Below are positions 45,020-53,991 of a stretch of DNA of 64,000 bases, in pieces (within the stretch, counting starts at the first letter, position 1; each line of letters opens with the position of its first letter). Below the pieces are notes generated by a model that saw only the letters and a program-made list of their open reading frames with translations, did no database searches and was not told the origin of the DNA. The DNA comes from Rhodoplanes tepidamans (GTDB lineage: Bacteria > Pseudomonadota > Alphaproteobacteria > Rhizobiales > Xanthobacteraceae). The stretch is from assembly GCF_030813915.1 (NCBI RefSeq), contig NZ_JAUSUJ010000019.1, positions 62,001 to 126,000 of the forward strand, read 5' to 3'. The position numbers were made by a program, and so were the translations under genes.

Positions 45020-46210
45020 ATGGCCGAGACTTCGGTTCGTAGCTTCACGATCAACTTCGGTCCGCAGCATCCGTCCGCGCACGGCGTGCTGCGGCTGCTG
45101 CTCGACCTCGACGGCGAGGTGGTGGAGCGGGCCGACGCGCATGTCGGGCTCCTGCATCGCGGCACCGAGAAGCTGATCGAGTACAAGACCTACATGCAGG
45201 CGATCCCGTATTTCGATCGCCTCGACTATTCGTCGCCGATGTCGCAGGAGCACGTCTTCTGCATGGCGATCGAGAAGCTGCTCGGTCTCGAGGTGCCGCG
45301 CCGCGGCCAGCTCCTGCGGGTGCTGTTCCTCGAGCTGACCCGCATCAAGAACCACATCCTCAACATCACCACGGGCGCGCTCGACATCGGCGCGCTGACG
45401 CCGCCGCTGTGGGGCTTCGAGTTCCGCGAGCAGATCATGGGCTTCTACGAGCGCGCCTCGGGAGCCCGCATGCACGCGAACTACTTCCGGCCCGGCGGCG
45501 TGCACCAGGACGTCCCGCAGAAGCTGCTCGACGACATCGAGGCGTTCTGCGATCCGTGCCTCGACATGATCGCGGATCTGGACGCGCTGCTGACCGAGAA
45601 CCGCATCTTCAAGCAGCGCATGGTCGACATCGGCATCATGACGCTCGACGAGTGCTGGGGCTGGGGCTATTCGGGGCCGCTGGTGCGGGCCGCCGGCGGT
45701 GCCTGGGACCTGCGCCGCGCGCAGCCCTACGAGTGCTACGACGAGATGGAGTTCGACATCCCGGTCGGCAAGCACGGCGACTGCTACGACCGCTACCTGG
45801 TGCGCATGGAGGAGATGCGGCAGTCGATCCGCATCATGCGCCAGTGCCTCGCCAAGCTGAAGCAGCCGGACGGGCAGGGGCCGGTGCTCGCCGAGGACAA
45901 CAAGATCACGCCGCCGCGGCGGGGCGAGATGAAGCGCTCGATGGAGTCGCTCATCCACCATTTCAAGCTCTACACCGAGGGCTTCCATGTCCCGGCCGGC
46001 GAGGTCTACGCCGCCGCCGAGACGCCCAAGGGCGAGCTCGGCGTCTATCTCGTGTCCGACGGCACCAACAAGCCCTACAAGTGCAAGATCCGGGCGACCG
46101 GCTTCGCCCATCTGAGCTCGATCGACCACATCAGCAAGGGCCACATGCTGGCCGACATGACCGCCATCATCGGCTCGCTCGACCTGGTGTTCGGGGAGGT
46201 CGACCGATGA
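45020..46210 (+). CDS. nuoD: NADH-quinone oxidoreductase subunit D
   Basis: This 396-residue 49-kDa subunit lines the quinone cavity. Marks are [26 protein letters not shown] (quinone-site His region) and the C-terminal [13 protein letters not shown]. It starts 10 bp after the thioesterase stop. The last bases overlap the Uma2 gene by ATGA, so ribosomes finishing nuoD are positioned to read that insert gene. Confidence 0.98.
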   Translation: MAETSVRSFTINFGPQHPSAHGVLRLLLDLDGEVVERADAHVGLLHRGTEKLIEYKTYMQAIPYFDRLDYSSPMSQEHVFCMAIEKLLGLEVPRRGQLLRVLFLELTRIKNHILNITTGALDIGALTPPLWGFEFREQIMGFYERASGARMHANYFRPGGVHQDVPQKLLDDIEAFCDPCLDMIADLDALLTENRIFKQRMVDIGIMTLDECWGWGYSGPLVRAAGGAWDLRRAQPYECYDEMEFDIPVGKHGDCYDRYLVRMEEMRQSIRIMRQCLAKLKQPDGQGPVLAEDNKITPPRRGEMKRSMESLIHHFKLYTEGFHVPAGEVYAAAETPKGELGVYLVSDGTNKPYKCKIRATGFAHLSSIDHISKGHMLADMTAIIGSLDLVFGEVDR

Positions 46211-46791
46211 ACGCGCCGCTTCCCTCGGTCCCCATGACGGTGCCGGAGTTCCTGGCCTGGAGCGAGCGGCAGCCCGAGACCGACCGCTACGAGCTGGTCG
46301 ATGGGAAGGTCGTCGCCATGTCGCCGGAACGCAATCGCCACAACCTGGTGAAGCTCGAGGTCGCTATCGCCCTGCGCGAAGCGGTCCGCCGCGCCGGAGT
46401 GCCTTGCACGGTCTTCACCGACGGAGCCAGTGTGGCGATCGACGAGCGGACCGTCCGCGAGCCCGATGCCGCCGTTCAGTGCGGGGGCGACGTCGATCTC
46501 GACTCGATGCTGATCGAGGCGCCGTGCATCGTCGTCGAGGTGGTGTCGCCGTCGAGCGAGCGCGACGACGTGCAGACCAAGTTCATCGATTATTTCGTCG
46601 TTCCGACGATCCGCCACTATCTGATCGTGTTCTCGGAAAAGCGGACCGTCATCCATCACCGTCGCAACGACCAAGGCACCATCGACACCCGCATCGTCAA
46701 GGATGGCGACATCGTGCTCGACCCGCCCGGCATCACGGTCGCGGTCGCGTCGCTGCTCGGGCCGGCTCCGGCTGCGAAGGAGATCCACTAG
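46207..46791 (+). CDS. Uma2-family (DUF820) nuclease-fold protein inside the nuo operon
   Basis: This 194-residue protein of the Uma2 family has a PD-(D/E)XK-like core. Visible are [27 protein letters not shown], the acidic EPDAAVQC, the motif [16 protein letters not shown] (Glu-x-Val of the active site) and [16 protein letters not shown]. It overlaps nuoD by ATGA and its stop directly touches the nuoE ATG. Uma2 genes are usually scattered singletons. Its in-frame, gapless fit within a complex I operon suggests an old insertion held in by coupling. Nuclease activity is inferred from the fold. Confidence 0.88.
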   Translation: MNAPLPSVPMTVPEFLAWSERQPETDRYELVDGKVVAMSPERNRHNLVKLEVAIALREAVRRAGVPCTVFTDGASVAIDERTVREPDAAVQCGGDVDLDSMLIEAPCIVVEVVSPSSERDDVQTKFIDYFVVPTIRHYLIVFSEKRTVIHHRRNDQGTIDTRIVKDGDIVLDPPGITVAVASLLGPAPAAKEIH

Positions 46792-47547
46792 ATGGCCGTC
46801 CGTCGTCTCGCTCCCGCCGAGAAGCAGCCGAAGGAGTTCGCCTTCACGGCCGAGAATCTCGACTGGGCCAAGGGCCAGATCGCCAAGTATCCGGAAGGGC
46901 GCCAGGCCTCCGCCGTGATCCCGTTGTTGTGGCGGGCCCAGGAGCAGGCCGGCGGCTGGGTGCCGCAGAAGGCGATCGAGCACGTCGCGGCGCTGCTCGG
47001 CATGCCGACCATCCGGGTGCTCGAGGTCGCGACCTTCTACACGATGTTCAACCTCGAGCCGGTCGGCAGGCACCACGTCCAGCTCTGCGGCACCACGCCC
47101 TGCGTGCTGCGCGGCGCCGACGCGCTCAAGAAAGTCTGCAAGGAGAAGATCGGCGACGAGCACCACGTCTCCGCCGACGGCACCTTCTCCTGGGTCGAGG
47201 TCGAGTGCCTGGGCGCCTGCGTCAACGCCCCGATGGCCCAGATCAACTACGACTACTACGAGGATCTGACGCCGGAGAACTTCTCCAGGCTGCTCGACGA
47301 TCTGGCGGCGGGTCGCGAGGTGAAGACCGGACCGCAGATCGACCGGCAGTTCTCGGCACCGGTCGGCGGGCCGACGACGCTGACCGGCGAGGTCGGGACC
47401 GGCGGGCCGGCGCCCGCGAAGGAGCCGGCGCTCGCCGATGCCGACGCCAAGCGGCCGGGCGAGGCCGCCAACGTGCGTGACGAGGGCACCCCGAAGCCGC
47501 CGGTCGGCGACGGATCCAAGCGCCGCAAGACCACCAGGCGGGAATGA
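46792..47547 (+). CDS. nuoE: NADH-quinone oxidoreductase subunit E, with C-terminal extension
   Basis: This 251-residue 24-kDa subunit binds the N1a 2Fe-2S cluster; ligands lie in [11 protein letters not shown] and [10 protein letters not shown]. The core ends near residue 170. It is followed by about 80 residues rich in Pro, Ala, Lys and Glu ([20 protein letters not shown], then [10 protein letters not shown]) that look disordered. The start codon immediately follows the Uma2 stop, and the end overlaps nuoF by ATGA. Confidence 0.96.
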   Translation: MAVRRLAPAEKQPKEFAFTAENLDWAKGQIAKYPEGRQASAVIPLLWRAQEQAGGWVPQKAIEHVAALLGMPTIRVLEVATFYTMFNLEPVGRHHVQLCGTTPCVLRGADALKKVCKEKIGDEHHVSADGTFSWVEVECLGACVNAPMAQINYDYYEDLTPENFSRLLDDLAAGREVKTGPQIDRQFSAPVGGPTTLTGEVGTGGPAPAKEPALADADAKRPGEAANVRDEGTPKPPVGDGSKRRKTTRRE

Positions 47548-48869
47548 TGCTGCACGATCGCGATCGCATCTTCACCAATCTGTACGGCCTCCACGACTGG
47601 GGGCTCGAGGGCGCGCGCAAGCGCGGCGCCTGGGACGGCACCAAGGCGCTCCTGGAGAAGGGGCGCGACGGCATCATCAACGAGATCAAGGCGTCCGGCC
47701 TGCGCGGCCGTGGCGGCGCCGGCTTCCCGACCGGCCTCAAATGGTCGTTCATGCCGAAGACCTCGGCGGACGGCCGGCCGAGCTATCTCGTCGTCAACGC
47801 CGACGAGTCCGAGCCAGGCACCTGCAAGGACCGCGAGATCCTGCGCCACGACCCGCATCTGCTCGTCGAGGGATGCCTGGTCGCCGGCTTCGCCATGGGC
47901 GCCAGCGCCGGCTACATCTACGTGCGCGGCGAGTTCATCCGCGAGCGCGAGCGCTTGCAGGCGGCGATCGACCAGGCCTACGAGGCCCGGCTGATCGGCA
48001 AGAACAACATCCACGGCTACGACTTCGAGCTCTACGTCCATCACGGCGCCGGCGCTTATATCTGCGGCGAGGAGACGGCGCTGCTGGAGAGCCTCGAGGG
48101 CAAGAAGGGCATGCCGCGGCTGAAGCCGCCGTTCCCGGCCAATGTCGGCCTCTACGGCTGCCCGACCACGGTCAACAACGTCGAGAGCATCGCGGTCGGT
48201 CCGACCATCCTGCGGCGCGGCGCGTCGTGGTTCTCCTCCATCGGCCGGCCCAACAACACCGGCACCAAGCTCTTCTGCATCTCCGGGCACGTCGAGAAGC
48301 CGTGCAACGTCGAGGAGGAGATGGGCATTCCGCTGCGGGAGCTGATCGACCGCCATGCCGGCGGCGTGCGCGGCGGCTGGGACAACCTGCTCGCCGTCAT
48401 CCCGGGCGGCTCTTCGGTGCGCTGCCTGCCGGCCGATCTCTGCAACGACCTGCCGATGGACTTCGACTCGCTGATGAAGCTGAAGTCGGGTCTCGGCACC
48501 GCCGCCGTGATCGTGATGGACAAGTCGACCGACATCGTCCGGGCGATCGCGCGCATCTCCTACTTCTATCGCCACGAGAGCTGCGGTCAGTGCACGCCGT
48601 GCCGCGAGGGGACGGGGTGGATGTGGCGCGTCGTCTCCCGGATGGCGGAGGGGCGGGCGCACAAGCGCGAGATCGACATGCTGCTTGAGGTGTCGAAGCA
48701 GGTCGAGGGCCACACCATCTGCGCCCTCGGCGACGCCGCGGCGTGGCCGATCCAGGGCCTGATAACCCATTTCCGCCACGAGATCGAGAAGCGCATCGAC
48801 GAGTACGCGGGGCGTCCCGACGACGAGGGCGTGCGCGATCCCGACACGGTCGCCGAGGCGGCGGAGTAG
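47544..48869 (+). CDS. nuoF: NADH-quinone oxidoreductase subunit F
   Basis: This 441-residue 51-kDa subunit holds FMN, NADH and the N3 4Fe-4S cluster. Marks are [16 protein letters not shown] (NADH/FMN binding), [17 protein letters not shown] and the cluster motif [15 protein letters not shown] with the later Cys in [13 protein letters not shown]. The start overlaps the nuoE stop. Confidence 0.98.
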   Translation: MMLHDRDRIFTNLYGLHDWGLEGARKRGAWDGTKALLEKGRDGIINEIKASGLRGRGGAGFPTGLKWSFMPKTSADGRPSYLVVNADESEPGTCKDREILRHDPHLLVEGCLVAGFAMGASAGYIYVRGEFIRERERLQAAIDQAYEARLIGKNNIHGYDFELYVHHGAGAYICGEETALLESLEGKKGMPRLKPPFPANVGLYGCPTTVNNVESIAVGPTILRRGASWFSSIGRPNNTGTKLFCISGHVEKPCNVEEEMGIPLRELIDRHAGGVRGGWDNLLAVIPGGSSVRCLPADLCNDLPMDFDSLMKLKSGLGTAAVIVMDKSTDIVRAIARISYFYRHESCGQCTPCREGTGWMWRVVSRMAEGRAHKREIDMLLEVSKQVEGHTICALGDAAAWPIQGLITHFRHEIEKRIDEYAGRPDDEGVRDPDTVAEAAE

Positions 48870-48873
48870 GGCG

Positions 48874-49077
48874 ATGGCCGACGCTCCCGAAAGCCCGATG
48901 CTCGTCCCGCTGCGTCGCATCGACGAGCGGACCGGGCGCATGGCCCAGGACCTTCACGATCTGAAGGTTCGGGTGACGGCGATCGAGGACGGTTTCGCGG
49001 GCGTGTATCGCCGGATGGATCGGTTCGAGCAGAGACTGGAGCGCGTCGAGCGCCGGCTCGAGCCATCGGACGCGTAG
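48874..49077 (+). CDS. Small coiled-coil protein between nuoF and nuoG
   Basis: This 67-residue protein is predicted to be mostly helical: DERTGRMAQDLHDLKVRVTAIEDG, then GVYRRMDRFEQRLERVERRLEP, a heptad pattern of charged and hydrophobic residues. It starts 4 bp after nuoF. I do not recognise a family with certainty; similar short coiled-coil proteins recur in Hyphomicrobiales. No enzyme motif is present. The 109 bp after it, up to nuoG, holds only a short GC-rich palindromic segment. Confidence 0.68.
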   Translation: MADAPESPMLVPLRRIDERTGRMAQDLHDLKVRVTAIEDGFAGVYRRMDRFEQRLERVERRLEPSDA

Positions 49078-49186
49078 GCAGGGGATTTGACGTCATGGCC
49101 GGGCTCGTCCCGGCCGTCCACGGTTTCGGATCATGGATGCCCGGCACCGGGCGGGGCGTGACGATGGAGAGGACAAGGGAAGCGCG

Positions 49187-51268
49187 ATGACCAAGATCGT
49201 CGTCGACGGCATCGAAGTGGACGTCCCGCCCGAATACACGCTGTTGCAGGCGTGCGAGGCGGCGGGCGCCGAGATTCCGCGCTTCTGCTTCCACGAGCGC
49301 CTGTCGATCGCCGGCAACTGCCGCATGTGCCTGGTCGAGCTGAAGGGCTCGCCGAAGCCCGTCGCCAGCTGCGCCTGGGGCGTGCGCGACTGCCGGCCGG
49401 GCCCGAACGGCGAGCCGCCGCAGGTCGAGACCCGCTCGCCGATGGTCCGCAAGGCGCGCGAAGGCGTGATGGAGTTCCTGCTGATCAACCATCCGCTCGA
49501 CTGTCCGATCTGCGACCAGGGCGGCGAGTGCGACCTGCAGGACCAGGCGATGGCCTACGGGGTCGACTCCTCGCGGTTCCAGGAGAACAAGCGGGCCGTC
49601 GAGGACAAGTACCTGGGCGCCCTGGTCAAGACCTCGATGAACCGGTGCATCCAGTGCACCCGCTGCGTGCGCTTCGTCACCGAGGTGGCCGGCGTGCCCG
49701 AGCTCGGCGCCATCGGGCGCGGCGAGGACATGGAGATCACCAGCTATCTCGAGCAGGCGCTGACCTCCGAGCTGCAGGGCAACGTGGTCGACCTCTGCCC
49801 GGTCGGTGCGCTCACCTCCAAGCCCTACGCCTTCACGGCGCGGCCGTGGGAGCTGTCCAAGACCCAGTCGGTCGACGTGATGGACGCGGTCGGCTCGGCC
49901 ATCCGGGTCGACTCGCGCGGCCGCGAGGTGCTGCGCATCCTGCCGCGCCTCAACGAGGACGTGAACGAGGAGTGGATCTCAGACAAGACCCGCCACGTCG
50001 TCGACGGGCTGCGGGTCCAGCGCCTCGATCGCCCCTATGTGCGCGAGAACGGCCGGCTGCGGCCGGCCTCGTGGGCGGAGGCGTTCAAGGCGATCGCCGC
50101 CAGGATCGACACCACCGGCCCGGGCCGCATCGGCGCCATCGCGGGCGATCTCGCGACCGTCGAGGAGATGTTCGCGCTCAAGGAGCTGCTCTCCGGGCTC
50201 GGCTCGGCGAACATCGACTGCCGCCAGGACGGCGCGGCGTTCGACCCGGCGCTCGGTCGCGGCACCTATCTGTTCAACCCGACCATCGCCGGCATCGAGA
50301 AGGCCGACGCGCTGGTCGTGGTCGGCGCCGATCCGCGGCGCGAGGCGGCGGTCCTCAACGCCCGCATCCGCAAGCGCTGGCGCATGGGGCCGTTCGCGGT
50401 CGGCCTGATCGGCCCGCGCGTCGACCTCACCTATCCGGTGCACTATCTCGGCGCCGGCCCGGACACGCTCGCCGACCTCGCCGCCGGCAAGGGCGACTTC
50501 GCCCCGATCCTCTCGGCGGCCGAGCGGCCGATGCTGCTGCTCGGCGCCGGCGCGACGGCGCGGCCCGACGGGGCGGCGGTCGCCGCGCTCGCCGCCAAGG
50601 CGGCCGTGGCGGCCGGGGCCGTCACCGACGAGTGGAACGGCTTCGGCGTGCTGCACACCGCGGCCTCGCGGGTCGGCGGCCTCGACATCGGCTTCGTGCC
50701 GGGGCAGGGCGGTCTCGACGCCGCCCGGATGGCGGCCTTCGGCACCCTCGACGTGCTGGTCCTGCTCGGCGCGGACGAGATCGAGGTCGCGCCCGAGACC
50801 TTCGTGGTCTACATCGGCACCCACGGCGACCGCGGCGCCCACCGGGCCGACGTGATCCTGCCGGGCGCCGCCTACACGGAGAAGTCCGGGATCTGGGTCA
50901 ACACCGAGGGCCGGCCGCAGATGGGCCTGCGCGCCGCCTTCCCGCCCGGCGACGCCCGCGAGGACTGGGCGATCCTCCGCGCGCTGTCCGACGTGCTCGG
51001 CCGCAAGCTGCCCTACGACAGTCTCGCCGCGCTGCGGGCCGCGCTGTTCAAGGCGCATCCCCATCTGCAGCGGATCGACCGCATCACGCCGGCGAGCGCC
51101 GACGACGTGCACCGGCTCGCCTCGCGGGCCGGCAGCGTCGACGCGGCGCCCTTCGCCCCGACCATCACCGACTTCTACCTGACCAACCCGATCGCCCGCG
51201 CGTCCGCCGTCATGGCCGAGTGCTCCGCACTCGCCCAGGGCTCCGCCGCGCTGCGCGCCGCGGAGTAG
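49187..51268 (+). CDS. nuoG: NADH-quinone oxidoreductase subunit G
   Basis: This 693-residue 75-kDa subunit binds clusters N1b, N4 and N5. The 2Fe-2S ligands lie in RFCFHERLSIAGNCRMCLVE, the His-Cys cluster in NHPLDCPICDQGGECDLQDQ and the 4Fe-4S in MNRCIQCTRCVRF with DLCPVGALTSKP. A molybdopterin-oxidoreductase-like but cofactor-free domain follows (about 220-693). The frame opens at 49133, but ATG 49187 after AAGGGAAG is the start, directly at the ferredoxin fold. Confidence 0.97.
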   Translation: MTKIVVDGIEVDVPPEYTLLQACEAAGAEIPRFCFHERLSIAGNCRMCLVELKGSPKPVASCAWGVRDCRPGPNGEPPQVETRSPMVRKAREGVMEFLLINHPLDCPICDQGGECDLQDQAMAYGVDSSRFQENKRAVEDKYLGALVKTSMNRCIQCTRCVRFVTEVAGVPELGAIGRGEDMEITSYLEQALTSELQGNVVDLCPVGALTSKPYAFTARPWELSKTQSVDVMDAVGSAIRVDSRGREVLRILPRLNEDVNEEWISDKTRHVVDGLRVQRLDRPYVRENGRLRPASWAEAFKAIAARIDTTGPGRIGAIAGDLATVEEMFALKELLSGLGSANIDCRQDGAAFDPALGRGTYLFNPTIAGIEKADALVVVGADPRREAAVLNARIRKRWRMGPFAVGLIGPRVDLTYPVHYLGAGPDTLADLAAGKGDFAPILSAAERPMLLLGAGATARPDGAAVAALAAKAAVAAGAVTDEWNGFGVLHTAASRVGGLDIGFVPGQGGLDAARMAAFGTLDVLVLLGADEIEVAPETFVVYIGTHGDRGAHRADVILPGAAYTEKSGIWVNTEGRPQMGLRAAFPPGDAREDWAILRALSDVLGRKLPYDSLAALRAALFKAHPHLQRIDRITPASADDVHRLASRAGSVDAAPFAPTITDFYLTNPIARASAVMAECSALAQGSAALRAAE

Positions 51269-51274
51269 CCCCCG

Positions 51275-52300
51275 ATGGCCGAGCTGTGGACCAACTATCT
51301 CTGGCCGCTCCTCCTGATCGTCGTGCACAGCGTCGCCGTGCTGCTGATCCTGATGACGGCCATCGCCTACATCCTCTACGCCGACCGCAAGATCTGGGCG
51401 GCCGTGCAGATCCGGCGCGGCCCCAACGTGGTCGGGCCGTGGGGACTGCTGCAGTCGTTCGCCGACATGCTGAAGTTCGCCATCAAGGAGCCGATCATCC
51501 CGGACGGGGCCAACAAGGGCCTGTTCATCCTGGCACCGATCGTCACCTGCGTGCTGGCGCTGTCCGCCTGGGCCGTGATCCCGGTGGCGGAGGGCTGGGC
51601 CGTGGCCGACATCAATGTCGGCATCCTCTACATCTTCGCGATCTCGTCGCTCGGCGTGTACGGCATCATCATGGCCGGCTGGGCGTCGAACTCGAAATAC
51701 GCCTTCCTGTCGTCGCTGCGCTCCGCCGCCCAGATGGTGTCCTACGAGGTCTCGATCGGCTTCGTCATCATCACGGTGCTGCTCTGCGTCGGCTCGCTGA
51801 ACCTGACCGCGATCGTCAAGGCGCAGGACACTCAGTGGGGCCTGCTCGGCTGGTACTGGCTGCCGCTGTTCCCGATGTTCATCATCTTCTTCGTCTCGGC
51901 GCTGGCCGAGACGAACCGGCCGCCCTTCGACCTGGTCGAGGCCGAGTCCGAGCTGGTCGCCGGCTTCATGGTCGAGTACGGCTCGACCCCCTACGTGCTG
52001 TTCATGTTGGGCGAGTACGTGGCGATCACCACCATGTGCGCCATGTGCGTCATCCTGTTCATGGGCGGCTGGCTGTCGCCGATCCCGTTCCCGCCCTTCA
52101 CCTGGGTGCCCGGGGTGATCTGGTTCACCCTCAAGGTGCTGTTCGTCTTCTTCATGTTCGCCCTGGTGAAGGCGTTCGTTCCGCGCTACCGCTACGATCA
52201 GCTCATGCGGCTCGGCTGGAAGGTGTTCCTGCCCATCTCCCTCGTCATGGTCGTGATCGTGGCCGGGGTGCTGCAGTACACCGGGCTGGCGCCGAAGTGA
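51275..52300 (+). CDS. nuoH: NADH-quinone oxidoreductase subunit H
   Basis: This 341-residue ND1 subunit is the membrane side of the quinone site, with eight hydrophobic helices. Marks are [25 protein letters not shown] and the acidic loop [21 protein letters not shown]. It lies 6 bp after nuoG. Confidence 0.98.
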   Translation: MAELWTNYLWPLLLIVVHSVAVLLILMTAIAYILYADRKIWAAVQIRRGPNVVGPWGLLQSFADMLKFAIKEPIIPDGANKGLFILAPIVTCVLALSAWAVIPVAEGWAVADINVGILYIFAISSLGVYGIIMAGWASNSKYAFLSSLRSAAQMVSYEVSIGFVIITVLLCVGSLNLTAIVKAQDTQWGLLGWYWLPLFPMFIIFFVSALAETNRPPFDLVEAESELVAGFMVEYGSTPYVLFMLGEYVAITTMCAMCVILFMGGWLSPIPFPPFTWVPGVIWFTLKVLFVFFMFALVKAFVPRYRYDQLMRLGWKVFLPISLVMVVIVAGVLQYTGLAPK

Positions 52301-52310
52301 GGACCCCCCG

Positions 52311-52799
52311 ATGAGACTCGACCTCGCCGCCAAGCAGCTCTTCCTGTGGGAGTTCGTGCAGGCCATCGGCCTGTCGATGCGCTACTTCTTCAAGCCGAAG
52401 CCGACCATAAACTATCCGTTCGAGAAGAATCCGCTGTCGCCGCGCTTCCGCGGCGAGCACGCGCTGCGCCGCTACCCGAACGGCGAGGAGCGCTGCATCG
52501 CCTGCAAGCTGTGCGAGGCGATCTGCCCGGCCCAGGCCATCACCATCGAGGCGGGCCCGCGCCGCAACGACGGCACGCGGCGCACCACCCGCTACGACAT
52601 CGACATGGTGAAGTGCATCTACTGCGGCTACTGCCAGGAGGCGTGCCCGGTGGACGCCATCGTCGAGGGGCCGAACTTCGAGTTCGCCACCGAGACCCGC
52701 GAGGAGCTCTACTACGACAAGGCGCGCCTGCTCGCCAACGGCGACCGCTGGGAGCGGGAGATCGCCCAGAACATCGCGCTCGACGCGCCGTACCGGTGA
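52311..52799 (+). CDS. nuoI: NADH-quinone oxidoreductase subunit I
   Basis: This 162-residue TYKY subunit has two 4Fe-4S ferredoxin motifs for clusters N6a and N6b: [16 protein letters not shown] and [18 protein letters not shown] membrane-contact helix is at the N-terminus. After its stop comes a 256-bp gap filled by a large inverted repeat before nuoJ, the only large gap in the operon. Confidence 0.98.
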   Translation: MRLDLAAKQLFLWEFVQAIGLSMRYFFKPKPTINYPFEKNPLSPRFRGEHALRRYPNGEERCIACKLCEAICPAQAITIEAGPRRNDGTRRTTRYDIDMVKCIYCGYCQEACPVDAIVEGPNFEFATETREELYYDKARLLANGDRWEREIAQNIALDAPYR

Positions 52800-52864
52800 G
52801 CGGGATGAACGCAGGCGGAACGATCGAGTTCGGAACCGGAGCCGCGACGGGCTTCTCCCCTTGG

Positions 52865-52990
52865 TTCCCTCCCCCCTCGTGGGGGAGGGACGCCGCCGCG
52901 AAGCGGCGACCGGAGAGGGGGCAGGCCGCTGGCTCGGTGCTCGTGGCCACCCCCCACCCCAACCCTCCCCCACGAGGGGGGAGGGAGCAG
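52865..52990. repeat. Paired inverted repeat (family C) between nuoI and nuoJ
   Basis: The arm TCCCTCCCCCCTCGTGGGGG at about 52866 is matched inversely by CCCCCACGAGGGGGGAGGGA ending at about 52986. A smaller hairpin (CGCCGCCGCG/AAGCGGCG) lies between. A similar pair is found at 59184-59336 and a variant at 62357-62512. The element interrupts the nuo transcript and leaves 69 bp to the nuoJ start. Confidence 0.8.
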
Positions 52991-53055
52991 GCCGTGCTCG
53001 CGGCGAGCGAGTCGCCTCTTTCGATCGTCCCGTGCCCCACCACAAGGGCGACCCC

Positions 53056-53661
53056 ATGATCCCCGCGCTGTTCTTCTATCTCTTCGCCGGCGTCTGCGTG
53101 GCCTCCGCCGTGATGGTGGTGGCGTCGCGCAACCCGGTGCATTCGGTGCTGTTCCTGATCCTGGCCTTCGTCAACGCGGCCGGCCTGTTCGTGCTGATGG
53201 GCGCCGAGTTCCTGGCCATGATCCTGGTGGTCGTCTATGTCGGCGCCGTCGCGGTGCTGTTCCTGTTCGTCGTCATGATGCTCGACGTCGACTTCCGGGA
53301 GCTCAGGCGCGGGGTCGGCAACTACCTGCCGATCGGCGCCCTGATCGGGGTCGTGCTGCTGGTCGAGCTGCTGCTGATCGCCGGCGCCTGGGCGATCGGC
53401 CCCGGCCTGCCGAAGACCACCGGCCTGCCGATCCCGACCGGCATCACCAACGCCGAGGCGCTCGGCCTCGTGCTCTACACGCGCTACGTCTACTTCTTCC
53501 AGGCGGCCGGCCTCGTGCTCCTGGTCGCCATGATCGGCGCCATCGTGCTGACGCTGCGCCACAAGCCCGGAGTCAAGCGGCAGTCGATCCCGGACCAGCT
53601 GCTGCGCCGGAAGGAAGCCATCATCGAGCTCCGGAACGTCCGGCCGGGGCAGGGGCTGTGA
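53056..53661 (+). CDS. nuoJ: NADH-quinone oxidoreductase subunit J
   Basis: This 201-residue ND6 membrane subunit has five helices with the conserved [25 protein letters not shown] stretch, including the TM3 pi-bulge region. The C-terminal 30 residues are a soluble basic tail ([19 protein letters not shown]). The ATG at 53056 is the first start that keeps the first helix; the longer frame runs into the repeat. Confidence 0.96.
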   Translation: MIPALFFYLFAGVCVASAVMVVASRNPVHSVLFLILAFVNAAGLFVLMGAEFLAMILVVVYVGAVAVLFLFVVMMLDVDFRELRRGVGNYLPIGALIGVVLLVELLLIAGAWAIGPGLPKTTGLPIPTGITNAEALGLVLYTRYVYFFQAAGLVLLVAMIGAIVLTLRHKPGVKRQSIPDQLLRRKEAIIELRNVRPGQGL

Positions 53662-53674
53662 GGGGGACCGCCGC

Positions 53675-53983
53675 ATGACCATCGGCCTCGGCCACTATCT
53701 CGCGGTCGCCGCGATCCTGTTCACGATCGGGATCTTCGGCATCTTCCTCAACCGCAGGAACGTCATCATCATCCTGATGTCGGTCGAGCTGATCCTGCTC
53801 GCCGTCAACATCAACATGGTGGCCTTCTCGACCCATCTGGGCGACCTGGTCGGGCAGGTGTTCGCGCTCCTGATCCTCACCGTGGCCGCCGCCGAGGCGG
53901 CCATCGGGCTCGCCATCCTGGTCGTGTTCTTCCGGAACCGCGGCTCGATCGCGGTCGAGGACATCAACCTCATGAAGGGCTGA
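53675..53983 (+). CDS. nuoK: NADH-quinone oxidoreductase subunit K
   Basis: This 102-residue ND4L subunit has three helices with the two conserved membrane glutamates, in [13 protein letters not shown] and [11 protein letters not shown]. It is tightly packed, 13 bp after nuoJ and 8 bp before nuoL. Confidence 0.97.
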   Translation: MTIGLGHYLAVAAILFTIGIFGIFLNRRNVIIILMSVELILLAVNINMVAFSTHLGDLVGQVFALLILTVAAAEAAIGLAILVVFFRNRGSIAVEDINLMKG

Positions 53984-53991
53984 GCGGCGCG

